Shown here in pieces: positions 50,602 to 58,744 of a stretch of 64,000 nt of DNA; the first letter of the stretch is position 1, and every line of letters starts with the position of its first letter. The position numbers were made by a program, and so were the translations under genes. A model generated the notes under the pieces. It was not told the DNA's origin. It saw only the letters and a list, made by a program, of their open reading frames with translations, and did no database searches. This DNA comes from Cronobacter muytjensii ATCC 51329 (GTDB lineage: Bacteria > Pseudomonadota > Gammaproteobacteria > Enterobacterales > Enterobacteriaceae), in assembly GCF_001277195.1 (NCBI RefSeq), contig NZ_CP012268.1, positions 310,001 through 374,000 on the forward strand, read 5' to 3'.

Positions 50602-51421
50602 GCCGCGCCCGGCGCGCGTGCCTGATGTGCCGTCGCTCGCTGTGGCGGCGCTGTACGCCGAACTGAATCTGACGCCAAAGCCCGGGCTGGTGGATTGCGC
50701 CAACAGCGGCGCGCACGAGGATATGGATCATGCGCTGTTTGTCGCGAGCATCAAGGCGATCGCGCCCTGGCTGCGGGTGTTTTATGCGCAGGGCGCGCAG
50801 GACGCCGGGCATCCGGAAAGCGATATGCTGCGGCGTTTACGTCCGACGGGGCTCGCCTGCGAACAGGCGATGTTCAGCGCCACGGGCGGCGTGAATACGC
50901 ATAAGGGCGGGATTTTCTCGCTCGGCCTGCTGTGTGCCGCCGCAGGCAGGCTGGCGGCGCAGGGCGAGCCGCTGACGGCAGCCACGCTCTGCATGACGGT
51001 GAGCGCGATGGCCTGCGGCATCGTGGCGCGCGAACTGGCCCACGGACGACGGGCCGCGACGGCGGGCGAGCGCCTGTATCGTCAGTTTGGCCTGACCGGC
51101 GCGCGCGGCGAGGCGGAAAGCGGCTTTGCAACGGTAAGACGCCACGTTTTGCCGTTCTGGCAGCACGCACCGGGAGACAAGGGGCTGCATCAGGCGCTGC
51201 TGCGGCTGATGGCAGTCAATCCGGATACGAATCTGGTCTCTCGCGGCGGGCTTGAGGGGCTGCGTTACGTGCAGGAGTACGCGAGTGGTCTGCTGGCGTG
51301 CGGCTGGGATAACAGGGCGCTGCGGGCGATGGACAAGGCGTTGATCGCGCGTCGTCTCAGCCCCGGCGGCAGCGCGGATTTGCTGGCGGTGAGCTGGCTG
51401 CTGGCAGCGTTGCCTGGATGA
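50579..51421 (+). CDS. citG: Triphosphoribosyl-dephospho-CoA synthase
   Basis: This 280-residue CitG makes the precursor of the lyase prosthetic group from ATP and dephospho-CoA. Motifs are LTPKPGLVDCANSGAHEDMD, FSATGGVNTHKGGIFSLGLL and NPDTNLVSRGG. The start overlaps the 3' end of citX. It is the last recognisable gene of the cit operon; the next gene, mltC, is on the other strand. Confidence 0.95.
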   Translation: MTGLPATEPRPARVPDVPSLAVAALYAELNLTPKPGLVDCANSGAHEDMDHALFVASIKAIAPWLRVFYAQGAQDAGHPESDMLRRLRPTGLACEQAMFSATGGVNTHKGGIFSLGLLCAAAGRLAAQGEPLTAATLCMTVSAMACGIVARELAHGRRAATAGERLYRQFGLTGARGEAESGFATVRRHVLPFWQHAPGDKGLHQALLRLMAVNPDTNLVSRGGLEGLRYVQEYASGLLACGWDNRALRAMDKALIARRLSPGGSADLLAVSWLLAALPG

Positions 51422-51452
51422 TGTTGCGTAGAGGGTTTTTTTGCCAAAAGGC

Positions 51453-51500
51453 GCTTACCCGCCCTACGACAGGGGCTGTATTTTTGTGGGGCGCGTAAGC
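51453..51500. repeat. REP-like element between citG and mltC
   Basis: GCTTAC (51453-51458), continuing CCGCCCTAC, faces GTAAGC (51495-51500). The CTTACCCGCCCT word is shared with the hairpin at 41300-41376. An upstream T run (51436-51442) may contribute to stopping the cit transcript. The match is short. Confidence 0.35.
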
Positions 51501-51573
51501 AACGCGCGGTAAAACGAAAGAGCAGGGGAAGCGCAGCGCCTCTCACCACGAGCGGCGCTGCGCCATTGTCGCG

Positions 51574-52656
51574 TTATTTGCGGCGGTAGCTCTTCTGCGC
51601 GGTATTCACCTTGTAGAGATACCGGCGTGATTCCGAGGACGGATGGCGAGTGGTAAGCGTCTCGTAGACCTCTCCTGGCGACATGCGGTTAATGATATTC
51701 ACCGCCTGATCTTTATCGCTGGAGAACACGCGTAACACGCTGCCCGCGCCGCCGTTGTAGGCGGTTATCACGGCGTAACGACGCGAGGTCGGGTTGGCGA
51801 TACCGCCCAGGTAGACATTGTCGAGCATCGCGAGATATGCGGTGCCGGTGTCAATATTGCTCTGCGGATCGAACAGGTAGCTGCGGCTCGGCGTACCCCA
51901 TTTTCCCTGCGAGCGGAACACATCCTTACCGGCGCTGTGTTGCACAACCTGCATCAGCCCGAGCGCGTCGGCATGGCTCACCGCATACGGGTTGAACGAC
52001 GATTCGGTCTGCATAATCGCGAGGATCAGCGATTCATCGACGCCATATTTGCGCGACGCCTGACGCACCATGCCAATATATTTATGGGCGCGTTTATCGA
52101 GGTGGTTCGGCACCAGGTTGATGGTCACGCTGTAGATAATGCGCAGGCCGTTGCTGCGACTCTTAAGGCGCGTTTGCAGCAGGTAGTCGGCGAATTTCGA
52201 CGCGCGGCCTTCCCAGCGGATCGGCTGGCCGGTGTTGTCCACCACCTGGCCGTAGAGGAACGGCTCGCGGGAGATCTGAATATCGTTAACGTCAGAGTAG
52301 AGATCGATAGAGCCCGGATCGTCGCCCATAAGCAGCGTCGTGATGATCGCCTGACGCAGGCGCGCCGCCGGTTCGGTTCCGGCGATCGTCTCTACCGTAA
52401 TGGTACCGTCGTCGAAGTTAATGTGGCTGCGAGTCTGATACTGATCGGTATATTTCACGTAGTCCTTCGGACCCGCGATTAAAACTTCGTTAAATCCCCA
52501 GATGTTTTCAATGTTATGGGCAAACTGACCCATCAGAATGTCAAACCCGTTGGTGTCCTTAATCCAGGCCTCGTTATAGGCGTTTTCGGCGTTTTTTTTA
52601 CTGGAACAGGAGATGAGCAACGGCGCAATCAACGCGAGCGCAAATATTTTTTTCAT
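51574..52656 (-). CDS. mltC: Membrane-bound lytic murein transglycosylase C
   Basis: This outer-membrane lipoprotein cleaves peptidoglycan glycan strands to 1,6-anhydro-muropeptides. It has 360 residues with lipid-acceptor C17 in PLLISCSS. An N-terminal DUF3393 domain precedes the SLT goose-lysozyme domain, with catalytic E218 in AIMQTESSFNP and the typical ADALGLMQV and AYNGGAGSV motifs. It is downstream of mutY-yggX on the same strand, as in E. coli. Confidence 0.96.
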   Translation of the reverse strand: MKKIFALALIAPLLISCSSKKNAENAYNEAWIKDTNGFDILMGQFAHNIENIWGFNEVLIAGPKDYVKYTDQYQTRSHINFDDGTITVETIAGTEPAARLRQAIITTLLMGDDPGSIDLYSDVNDIQISREPFLYGQVVDNTGQPIRWEGRASKFADYLLQTRLKSRSNGLRIIYSVTINLVPNHLDKRAHKYIGMVRQASRKYGVDESLILAIMQTESSFNPYAVSHADALGLMQVVQHSAGKDVFRSQGKWGTPSRSYLFDPQSNIDTGTAYLAMLDNVYLGGIANPTSRRYAVITAYNGGAGSVLRVFSSDKDQAVNIINRMSPGEVYETLTTRHPSSESRRYLYKVNTAQKSYRRK

Positions 52657-52700
52657 CATTCCGGGTGTGCTGTTGGGTTAAGTGAAAGGGCCAGAGGCCC

Positions 52701-52976
52701 TTACTGTTGTTCCGGCGGCGTGTAGCCTTCGATATGCACTTCTTTGCCTTCAAACAGGAAGTTCACCATCTCCTGCTCCAGCAGCTTACGATGCTCAGGG
52801 TTCATCATATTGAGTTTTTTCTCGTTGATAAGCATGGTTTGCTTCTGCTGCCACTGCGCCCAGGCTTCTTTAGAGATTTCGCTATAGATACGCTTACCCA
52901 GTTCGCCCGGATAGAGCTGGAAATCCTGGCCTTCGGCGTCGCGCTGAAGGAAGGTACAAAAAATGGTTCTGCTCAT
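52701..52976 (-). CDS. yggX: Fe(II)-trafficking protein YggX
   Basis: This 91-residue protein is nearly identical to E. coli YggX, which protects iron-sulfur enzymes from oxidative damage and is SoxRS-regulated there. It has the conserved cysteine in RTIFCTFLQRDAEGQDFQ and ELGKRIYSEISKEAWAQW. ATG at 52976 is used; mutY ends two bases upstream, so the two are co-transcribed. The pairing with mutY, another oxidative-damage gene, is conserved. Confidence 0.96.
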   Translation of the reverse strand: MSRTIFCTFLQRDAEGQDFQLYPGELGKRIYSEISKEAWAQWQQKQTMLINEKKLNMMNPEHRKLLEQEMVNFLFEGKEVHIEGYTPPEQQ

Positions 52977-52978
52977 CA

Positions 52979-54061
52979 TTAATCCTCATGAATGGCGCGA
53001 GCGGGGCGGGACGCCACCGGCTCTGCGCGCACTTGCTGTAACAGGCGCTCAACGGGAGCGGCAAGGCCCACCGCTGGCGGCTGGGCTAAGTTATACCAGA
53101 GACCTGCCGCTTCATCCATGCAGGCGGCTGTCTGCTGCACGCCAAGCCACATCGGCACAATATCCAGATGGAAATGGCTGAAGGTGTGGCGAAACGCGGT
53201 AAGCTGCGTCAGGCCGTCGGCGGCAATACCGCGAGCGTGCAGCCACTCGCGCAGCGCGGTTTCGCTGTCAAACTGCGGAAAACAGTACAGGCCGCCCCAC
53301 AGCCCCACCGGCGGGCGCTGCTGTAACAGCAACGCCTCCTCATGCTGGAGCAGCAGAAAATAGCCGGTTTTTTCCGGCAGCGTCTGCCTGGGCTTTTTGC
53401 CGGGATATTTCGCATAGCTGTGATGCGCATACGCCTCGCAGCCGGTATTGAGCGGGCAGATCTCGCATTTCGGCTTCGAGCGGGTGCACACCATCGCGCC
53501 AAGGTCCATCATCGCCTGGTTAAAACGCGCGACGCCTTCAGCCGGGGTGACCGTCTCGCTAATTTTCCACAGGCGGTTTTCCACCTCTTTTTTCCCGGGC
53601 CAGCCTTCGACCGCGTAACAGCGCGCCAGCACGCGTTTCACATTGCCGTCGAGGATCGGAAAGTGTTTGCCAAGCGATAACGAAAGCACCGCGCCGGCGG
53701 TCGAACGACCGACGCCTGGCAGCGCCGCCACGTCTTCAAAGGTTTCGGGGAATTTGCCGCCGTGCAGCGTCGCCACCTGCTGCGCCGCTTTATGTAAATT
53801 GCGGGCGCGGGCGTAATAGCCAAGACCAGTCCAGAGGTGCAGCACGTCGTCGAGCGGCGCGTTGGCCAGCGCCGTGACGTCAGGAAAGCGCGCCATAAAG
53901 CGCTCAAAATAGGGAATAACCGTCGTAACCTGCGTTTGTTGCAGCATCACTTCCGAGAGCCATACTTTGTAAGGGGTTTTTTCCTGCTGCCAGGGGAGGG
54001 TTTTGCGCCCATATTTGTCGTACCAGTCGAGCACCTGGCGGGAGAACTGCTGTGCCTGCAT
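52979..54061 (-). CDS. mutY: Adenine DNA glycosylase
   Basis: This enzyme removes adenine mispaired with 8-oxoguanine. It has 360 residues, about ten longer than E. coli at the C-terminus. Catalytic E37 (WLSEVMLQQTQV), the HhH-GPD region with LPGVGRSTAGA and D138 (FPILDGN) are visible. The 4Fe-4S cluster ligands are C192, C199, C202 and C208. The C-terminal NUDIX-like 8-oxoG recognition domain starts at about 225 (GYFLLLQHEEALLLQQRPP). It is divergent from trmB. Confidence 0.97.
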   Translation of the reverse strand: MQAQQFSRQVLDWYDKYGRKTLPWQQEKTPYKVWLSEVMLQQTQVTTVIPYFERFMARFPDVTALANAPLDDVLHLWTGLGYYARARNLHKAAQQVATLHGGKFPETFEDVAALPGVGRSTAGAVLSLSLGKHFPILDGNVKRVLARCYAVEGWPGKKEVENRLWKISETVTPAEGVARFNQAMMDLGAMVCTRSKPKCEICPLNTGCEAYAHHSYAKYPGKKPRQTLPEKTGYFLLLQHEEALLLQQRPPVGLWGGLYCFPQFDSETALREWLHARGIAADGLTQLTAFRHTFSHFHLDIVPMWLGVQQTAACMDEAAGLWYNLAQPPAVGLAAPVERLLQQVRAEPVASRPARAIHED

Positions 54062-54216
54062 CATTAACGCGTGGCTTCCGGCTTGAAAAAATCAGGGGCT
54101 GTGATTCCAGCACAGGCCCCGCGGGCTGTAAACAGGAACTTTCCTGTGCTTGCATCGGGCAACTATCTTTGGATAATGCCCGTTTCCCGAACCACTACTC
54201 AAACAGACTAATCGCC

Positions 54217-54936
54217 ATGAATAACGACGTCATTTCACCGGAATTTGATGAAAACGGCCGCCCGCTGCGCCGTATTCGCAGCTTCGTCCGCCGCCAGGGG
54301 CGCCTGACCAAAGGGCAGCAGCACGCGCTGGACCACTACTGGCCGGTGATGGGCGTTGAATACACCGCAGAGCCGCTGGATTTCGTCGCGCTGTTTGGCC
54401 GCGACGCGCCGGTCACCCTGGAAATCGGCTTCGGCATGGGCTCATCGCTTGTGGAAATGGCGAAAACCAACCCGCAGCAGAATTTTTTAGGCATTGAAGT
54501 GCACTCGCCGGGCGTGGGCGCCTGCCTGAGCGCCGCCCATGACGAGGGCGTCGAAAATCTGCGCGTGATGTGTCATGACGCGGTAGAGGTGCTGGAGAAA
54601 ATGATCCCTGACGGCTCGCTGCATATGGTGCAGCTCTTCTTCCCGGATCCGTGGCACAAAGCGCGTCACAACAAGCGCCGCATCGTGCAGGCGCCGTTCG
54701 CGGAGCTGGTGCTGCGCAAATTGCAGCCCGGCGGCGTGTTCCATATGGCGACCGACTGGGAACCTTATGCCGAACATATGCTCGAAGTAATGTCCTCGGT
54801 GGAAGGTTATGAGAACCTGTCCCAGACTCAGGATTATGTACCGCGCCCGGCTTCGCGCCCGGTAACCAAATTTGAACAGCGTGGCCATCGTCTTGGTCAC
54901 GGCGTATGGGACTTAATGTTCGGGAGAGTAAAATAA
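54217..54936 (+). CDS. trmB: tRNA (guanine-46-N7)-methyltransferase
   Basis: This SAM-dependent methylase makes m7G46 in tRNA variable loops. It has 239 residues as in E. coli. Motifs are VTLEIGFGMGSSLVEMA (SAM binding), QLFFPDPWHKARHNKRRI (catalytic) and the C-terminal VTKFEQRGHRLGHGVWDL. ATG at 54217 (MNNDVISP) fits the family; a start 55 codons upstream crosses the mutY promoter. Its stop overlaps the yggL start by one base. Confidence 0.97.
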   Translation: MNNDVISPEFDENGRPLRRIRSFVRRQGRLTKGQQHALDHYWPVMGVEYTAEPLDFVALFGRDAPVTLEIGFGMGSSLVEMAKTNPQQNFLGIEVHSPGVGACLSAAHDEGVENLRVMCHDAVEVLEKMIPDGSLHMVQLFFPDPWHKARHNKRRIVQAPFAELVLRKLQPGGVFHMATDWEPYAEHMLEVMSSVEGYENLSQTQDYVPRPASRPVTKFEQRGHRLGHGVWDLMFGRVK

Positions 54937-55262
54937 TGGCGAAGAACCGTAGCCGTCGTCTGCGTAAAAAGATGCATATCGACGAATTCCAGGAGTTGGG
55001 TTTTACGGTGACCTGGCGTTTCCCGCAGGGCGCCACGGATGAGCAGATCAATACCACGGTTGATGAGCTGATCAGCGAGGCTATCGAGCCGAACGGTCTG
55101 GCCTTTGGCGGCAGCGGCAACCAGGCCTGGGAAGGGCTGGTGTTCCGTCAGCAGATCGGTAAGTGCACCGATGAAGACCGCGACGTGGTGCGCAAATGGC
55201 TGGAAGCGCGCGGCATGACGGATGTCCAGGTCAGTGAACTGGTCGACATCTGGTGGGATTAA
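54936..55262 (+). CDS. yggL: YggL (DUF469/50S-associated) protein
   Basis: This 108-residue protein is nearly identical to E. coli YggL. It has a basic N-terminus (AKNRSRRLRKKMHIDEFQEL) and an acidic C-terminal VSELVDIWWD. YggL has been connected with ribosome association and assembly, but its role is not settled. It starts at TAATG, overlapping the trmB stop, so it is translated in the same operon. Confidence 0.94.
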   Translation: MAKNRSRRLRKKMHIDEFQELGFTVTWRFPQGATDEQINTTVDELISEAIEPNGLAFGGSGNQAWEGLVFRQQIGKCTDEDRDVVRKWLEARGMTDVQVSELVDIWWD

Positions 55263-55270
55263 GTGAAAAA

Positions 55271-55296
55271 AACGGGTCGGTTCTGCCGACCCGTTG
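55271..55296 (+). other. Hairpin between yggL and yggN
   Basis: AACGGGTCGG and CCGACCCGTT form a ten-pair stem with a TTCTG loop. No T run follows, and the yggN ribosome site is eight bases downstream. It may partially attenuate yggN or stabilise the yggL message. Confidence 0.6.
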
Positions 55297-55313
55297 GCAT
55301 TTCAGGAGCGAGT

Positions 55314-56030
55314 ATGATGCGTAAAGCGCTGCTGGGCGTATTGCTGGTGACGGCGATGCAGGCCCAGGCGGAATACAAATGCAGCGTCACGCCGCGCGAC
55401 GACGTGGTGCTCAAGCCCCAGACCGTTCAGGTGGTGGGCGAAAACGGCGATCTGGTGATCGGCCCGGATGGCGCGGTGAAGTTTAACGGCAAGGCTGTCA
55501 CGCTCTCCGCCGCTCAGCGTCAGCAGGCGCTCGACTATCAAAAAGCGCTGCGCGCCACGCTGCCGTGGGTCGATCAGGGCGCGCTGTCGCGCGTCGAGAA
55601 AGGCCGCGTCGCGCTGGATAAAATCATCGCTAAAGAGGTCGGCGAAAACAGCAGCATGCGCGGACGCCTGACCAAACTTGATGCCCAGCTGAAAACGCAG
55701 ATGAACCGGATCATCGAACATCGCGACGACGGGCTGACGTTTCACTATAAAGCCATCGATCAGGTACGCGCTGATGGCCAGCAACTGGTGAATCAGGCGA
55801 TGGGCGGCATCCTCCAGGACAGCATCAACGAAATGGGCGCCAAAGCGGTGCTGAAAGGCGGCGGCAACCCGCTGGAAGGCGTGCTCGGGAGCCTGGGCGG
55901 CCTGCAAACCGCGATTCAAAACGAATGGAAAAACCAGGAAGCGGATTTCCAGCAGTTCGGTCGCGAAGTCTGCACCCGCACCATTCAGCTTGAAGAGCAG
56001 CGCCAGGCGCTGGTCGGCAGCTTCAATTAA
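55314..56030 (+). CDS. yggN: Periplasmic DUF2884 protein YggN
   Basis: This 238-residue exported protein has a signal peptide (about 1-20, VTAMQAQAEY). The mature part is similar to E. coli YggN: an N-terminal beta portion (DLVIGPDGAVKFNGKAVTLS) followed by a helical, Gln-rich region (QLKTQMNRIIEHRDDGLTFH). Its function is unknown. ATG at 55314 follows AGGAG by five bases; the next codon is also ATG. It ends at a good terminator. Confidence 0.92.
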   Translation: MMRKALLGVLLVTAMQAQAEYKCSVTPRDDVVLKPQTVQVVGENGDLVIGPDGAVKFNGKAVTLSAAQRQQALDYQKALRATLPWVDQGALSRVEKGRVALDKIIAKEVGENSSMRGRLTKLDAQLKTQMNRIIEHRDDGLTFHYKAIDQVRADGQQLVNQAMGGILQDSINEMGAKAVLKGGGNPLEGVLGSLGGLQTAIQNEWKNQEADFQQFGREVCTRTIQLEEQRQALVGSFN

Positions 56031-56034
56031 GCCT

Positions 56035-56063
56035 GAACGGGAGCCCGGCTCCCGTTCTGTTTT
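56035..56063 (+). terminator. Terminator of yggN
   Basis: GAACGGGAGC and GCTCCCGTTC form a ten-pair stem around CCG and are followed by TGTTTT. Confidence 0.85.
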
Positions 56064-56171
56064 ACGGCGCGCCCCTCTCCAGATACATTCCGTTACACAG
56101 AATCACAATCGCTTCCTCTTTGTCTTACTTTTTATCACTACGCTCTACGGGTGACTTCATAATCGGCGGGG

Positions 56172-56558
56172 ATGCAGATGAAACGGGATATTTCAGCAGG
56201 AAGCCTTATTTCTCTCTTTTTGCTCGCCATCATTACCCTTAATGTCGCGGTGCTCTGGACGCAAAATTATTCGCCCGCAAGCGACGCCGCGAGCGCGTCG
56301 GCGAACGGCTGTGCGCCATCGGCGTTTGGCGTGGCGTATTGCGACGGCGAGCCGCTGTCAGGGCTCAGTGCCACGCCCGGCGGCCCGCTGCCCGGTGAGC
56401 CGCCGCTGCACCTCGCCCGCAACGCGCAGCCGCTCTTCTCCCCTGCGCAGATTGCGCTTTATCGCGACGCGCCCCCTGACCTTGAGCGCCTGGATTTTCC
56501 CTATGACTTCCCCGAAGACGCTCCCTGGATGGAGGATGAGGGGGAGGGTGCCTGGTAA
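56172..56558 (+). CDS. Unrecognised membrane-anchored 128-residue protein
   Basis: I do not recognise this protein. A hydrophobic segment at about 10-30 (GSLISLFLLAIITLNVAVLW) acts as signal or anchor. The rest is Pro/Ala/Glu-rich and low in complexity, with two cysteines (NGCAPSAFG, AYCDGEP) and an acidic tail (DEGEGAW). It stands alone between yggN and hicA with an AT-rich upstream stretch (about 56095-56150) suitable for a promoter. Coding status is supported by the ATG, the membrane segment and high-GC third positions, but the product is unknown. Confidence 0.5.
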   Translation: MQMKRDISAGSLISLFLLAIITLNVAVLWTQNYSPASDAASASANGCAPSAFGVAYCDGEPLSGLSATPGGPLPGEPPLHLARNAQPLFSPAQIALYRDAPPDLERLDFPYDFPEDAPWMEDEGEGAW

Positions 56559-56733
56559 TCAAAAATCGGTGCCTGACGCAGAGTATTTCTGAACACGCCT
56601 CGCAGCGTGTTCGCGCCGTTCAGCACGTCTCCTGAAAAACGCGCATAGTGCGCGCAAAGGTCTGCCGGGGCCGCGCGCTGGCAGATTGCCCTTGTGTGTA
56701 TGCGTGTGTATATTAATCAGGCCAGGAGGGCGG

Positions 56734-56922
56734 ATGAGATCCAGCGATCTTATCAGGCGGCTACAGACGGCGGGCAGTGAATGCGTCAGGCACAACGGCG
56801 GCAGTCATCAGGTTTGGTGGTCGCCGTTGACCGGTAAAACATTTCCGGTGCCGCACCCGAAAAAGGATCTGCCGCCCGGCACGTTGAACGCCATTCTGAA
56901 AATGGCCGGACTGAAATCGTAA
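56734..56922 (+). CDS. hicA: HicA-family mRNA interferase toxin
   Basis: This 62-residue toxin of the HicAB type cleaves mRNA through a double-stranded-RNA-binding-like fold. The catalytic histidine is H25 in RHNGGSHQVWW, and PHPKKDLPPGTLNAILKMAG is the typical C-terminal half. ATG at 56734 follows AGGAGGG; a start 16 codons upstream lacks family similarity. Upstream, TTGTGTGTATGCGTGTGTATATTA holds a repeated GTGTGTAT and a TATATT -10-like element. It is followed by hicB after 16 bases. Confidence 0.93.
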   Translation: MRSSDLIRRLQTAGSECVRHNGGSHQVWWSPLTGKTFPVPHPKKDLPPGTLNAILKMAGLKS

Positions 56923-56938
56923 AACGCGGGAGGCGCAC

Positions 56939-57376
56939 ATGTTTTTTTCTGTAGGCGTTGAAACGCCCGACAGTGACGCTATGGCGTGGGGCATCGTGGT
57001 GCCCGCGCTGTGTAATGAAGCGTTTGGGTGTTATTCAGCGGCGGACGATCGCGCGAACATCGCGACGGCGGCGCGCGAGGCGATTCTGCTGGTGCTGGAG
57101 GAGATGATCCGCAGCGGTAAGTACCGCGCAGAGACGATCGCGGATGCGGGGCATCTTGTCTATGCCGCGCATCCGGATTATCGCGCTTACGATAGCTGGT
57201 TTGCGATCGAGGTCGATCTTAGCGGGCTCGAAGGGCGTCAGCAGCGGATTAATATCACGCTGCCGGATACGCTTATCCAGCGCATCGACAACCGGGTAAA
57301 AGCGAGCGCCGGACGATACCGGGACCGCAGCCACTTTCTGGCGCAGGCGGCGCGCCACGAATTACGCGAAGAATAA
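56939..57376 (+). CDS. hicB: HicB-family antitoxin
   Basis: This 145-residue antitoxin has a partly degraded RNase-H-like N-terminal domain (FFSVGVETPDSDAMAWGIVV). A C-terminal ribbon-helix-helix-type segment follows (RINITLPDTLIQRIDNRVK, then RDRSHFLAQAARHEL), used for binding its own promoter. It neutralises HicA and represses hicAB. It is second in the operon, followed by a stable hairpin. Confidence 0.93.
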   Translation: MFFSVGVETPDSDAMAWGIVVPALCNEAFGCYSAADDRANIATAAREAILLVLEEMIRSGKYRAETIADAGHLVYAAHPDYRAYDSWFAIEVDLSGLEGRQQRINITLPDTLIQRIDNRVKASAGRYRDRSHFLAQAARHELREE

Positions 57377-57398
57377 ACGCCTGCCGGGCGGCAGGCGT
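57377..57398 (+). terminator. Hairpin after hicB
   Basis: ACGCCTGCC and GGCAGGCGT form a nine-pair stem around GGGC immediately after the hicB stop. No T run follows, so it may be only a weak terminator. Confidence 0.5.
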
Positions 57399-57435
57399 AT
57401 AACGGCTTTCCTCAGGGGCGAAGGGAAAATCAGGC

Positions 57436-58404
57436 TTAACGTTCCTTCGGCGCAAGCGCCGCGAAGGCGGCGCGGATCTCCTCTTCAGGCAGACGCGCGC
57501 CGATAAACACCAGCGTGCTGCGCGGTGTTTCGCCAGGTGCCCATTCGCGGTCCCAGTCGGCGCTGTAAAGACGCTGAACGCCCTGAAACAGCAGGCGGCG
57601 CGGCTCATTCTCAATAAATAACATTCCCTTGTAGCGCATGAGATTCTCATTGAAGCGCAGCAGCAACCCTTCCATAACGCGGGAAATCGCATCGAGCGCG
57701 ACCGGGTAGTCGAAGCTCACCACGATGGAGGCGATATCGGTCTGCGTCGGGGCGGCGAAGTGAAAACGCGGCGCGGGCTCGACGATGCGCTCTTCCAGCA
57801 TAAAGCCCTGGGTGTCGAAAATGAGCCGCAGGTCAACCTCGCCATGCACGACGCGATGCACCGGCGCGCGGGCGTTAATGCGCCGCAGGCGGGCCAGCAG
57901 GGCGTCGTCTTCGCCTGCGATATCGGTTTTGGTCAGCAGAATGCGGTCGGCGTAGCCGATTTGCGACTGCGCGAGCGCGTAGCGATCCATCTGCTGCCCG
58001 GCGTGGACCGCGTCCACCAGCGTTATTACGCCATCCAGCAGATAGCGCTCGCAGATGGTTTCATGAGAGAAAAATGCCTGCACAATCGGGCCGGGGTCGG
58101 CCTTGCCGGTACATTCGATAATCACCCGGTCGAACGTCGACGCGCCGCAGTCCCGCAGCGCCAGCAAATCGAGCAGCGTCGTTTCAAGCTCCTGCGAACG
58201 CGTACAGCAGATACAGCCGTTGCTTAACGTCTTTACCTGGGTGGCGCGGTTGCCGAGAAGTTCGCTGTCGATGGGCGTTTCGCCGAATTCGTTTTCAATG
58301 ACTGCGATTTTGTAGCCGTGCTCAGCTTCCAGAATATGACGCAGCAGCGTGGTTTTTCCGGCGCCAAGAAAGCCGGTTAGCAGCGTGACCGCAACGGGTT
58401 GCAT
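57436..58404 (-). CDS. yjiA: CobW/COG0523 GTPase YjiA
   Basis: This 322-residue G3E-family GTPase is almost identical in outline to E. coli YjiA. Walker A is GFLGAGKTT (11-19), the putative metal site C64-I-C66-C67 lies in NGCICCTRS, and VIECTGKADPGPI and LTKTDIAGE (base recognition) follow. The C-terminal CobW_C domain includes FQGVQRLYSADWDREW. Family members act as metallochaperones or metal-insertion GTPases; YjiA binds zinc and other metals in vitro. It is last gene of btsT-yjiX-yjiA. Confidence 0.93.
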   Translation of the reverse strand: MQPVAVTLLTGFLGAGKTTLLRHILEAEHGYKIAVIENEFGETPIDSELLGNRATQVKTLSNGCICCTRSQELETTLLDLLALRDCGASTFDRVIIECTGKADPGPIVQAFFSHETICERYLLDGVITLVDAVHAGQQMDRYALAQSQIGYADRILLTKTDIAGEDDALLARLRRINARAPVHRVVHGEVDLRLIFDTQGFMLEERIVEPAPRFHFAAPTQTDIASIVVSFDYPVALDAISRVMEGLLLRFNENLMRYKGMLFIENEPRRLLFQGVQRLYSADWDREWAPGETPRSTLVFIGARLPEEEIRAAFAALAPKER

Positions 58405-58422
58405 TTTTACCTCCGCAAATTG

Positions 58423-58626
58423 TCAGCAGCAGCGCATGCCGCCTTCACCGCTTCCGCCGTAGCGCGCATCCTGGCGCTCGCGGAAGAACTCGTCGTAGGT
58501 CATGTACGGTTTATCCGGATGGTTGGTTTTCATATGCTCAACGTAGTTGTCATAGTCCGGAATGCCTATCAGCATTTTCGCCGCCTGACCCAGATATTTT
58601 TTCGCCTGCCCTAAGTTACCAAACAT
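58423..58626 (-). CDS. yjiX: YbdD/YjiX family small protein
   Basis: This 67-residue protein is nearly identical to E. coli YjiX. It has LGQAKKYLGQAAKMLIGIPD and the C-terminal GGMRCC with paired cysteines. The family is always found beside CstA/BtsT transporters. It is encoded between btsT and yjiA; its role is unknown. Confidence 0.93.
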   Translation of the reverse strand: MFGNLGQAKKYLGQAAKMLIGIPDYDNYVEHMKTNHPDKPYMTYDEFFRERQDARYGGSGEGGMRCC

Positions 58627-58744
58627 GATGTTGTCCAGACAGAAAAAGTCCGGTGGCGTGATGCGCGCCGGGACTTTGGATGGTGTAGATGTCAGGCGGG
58701 TGCGCTTCGCGCACCCGCCGTTTACAAACTGTATTCCCCTTACA

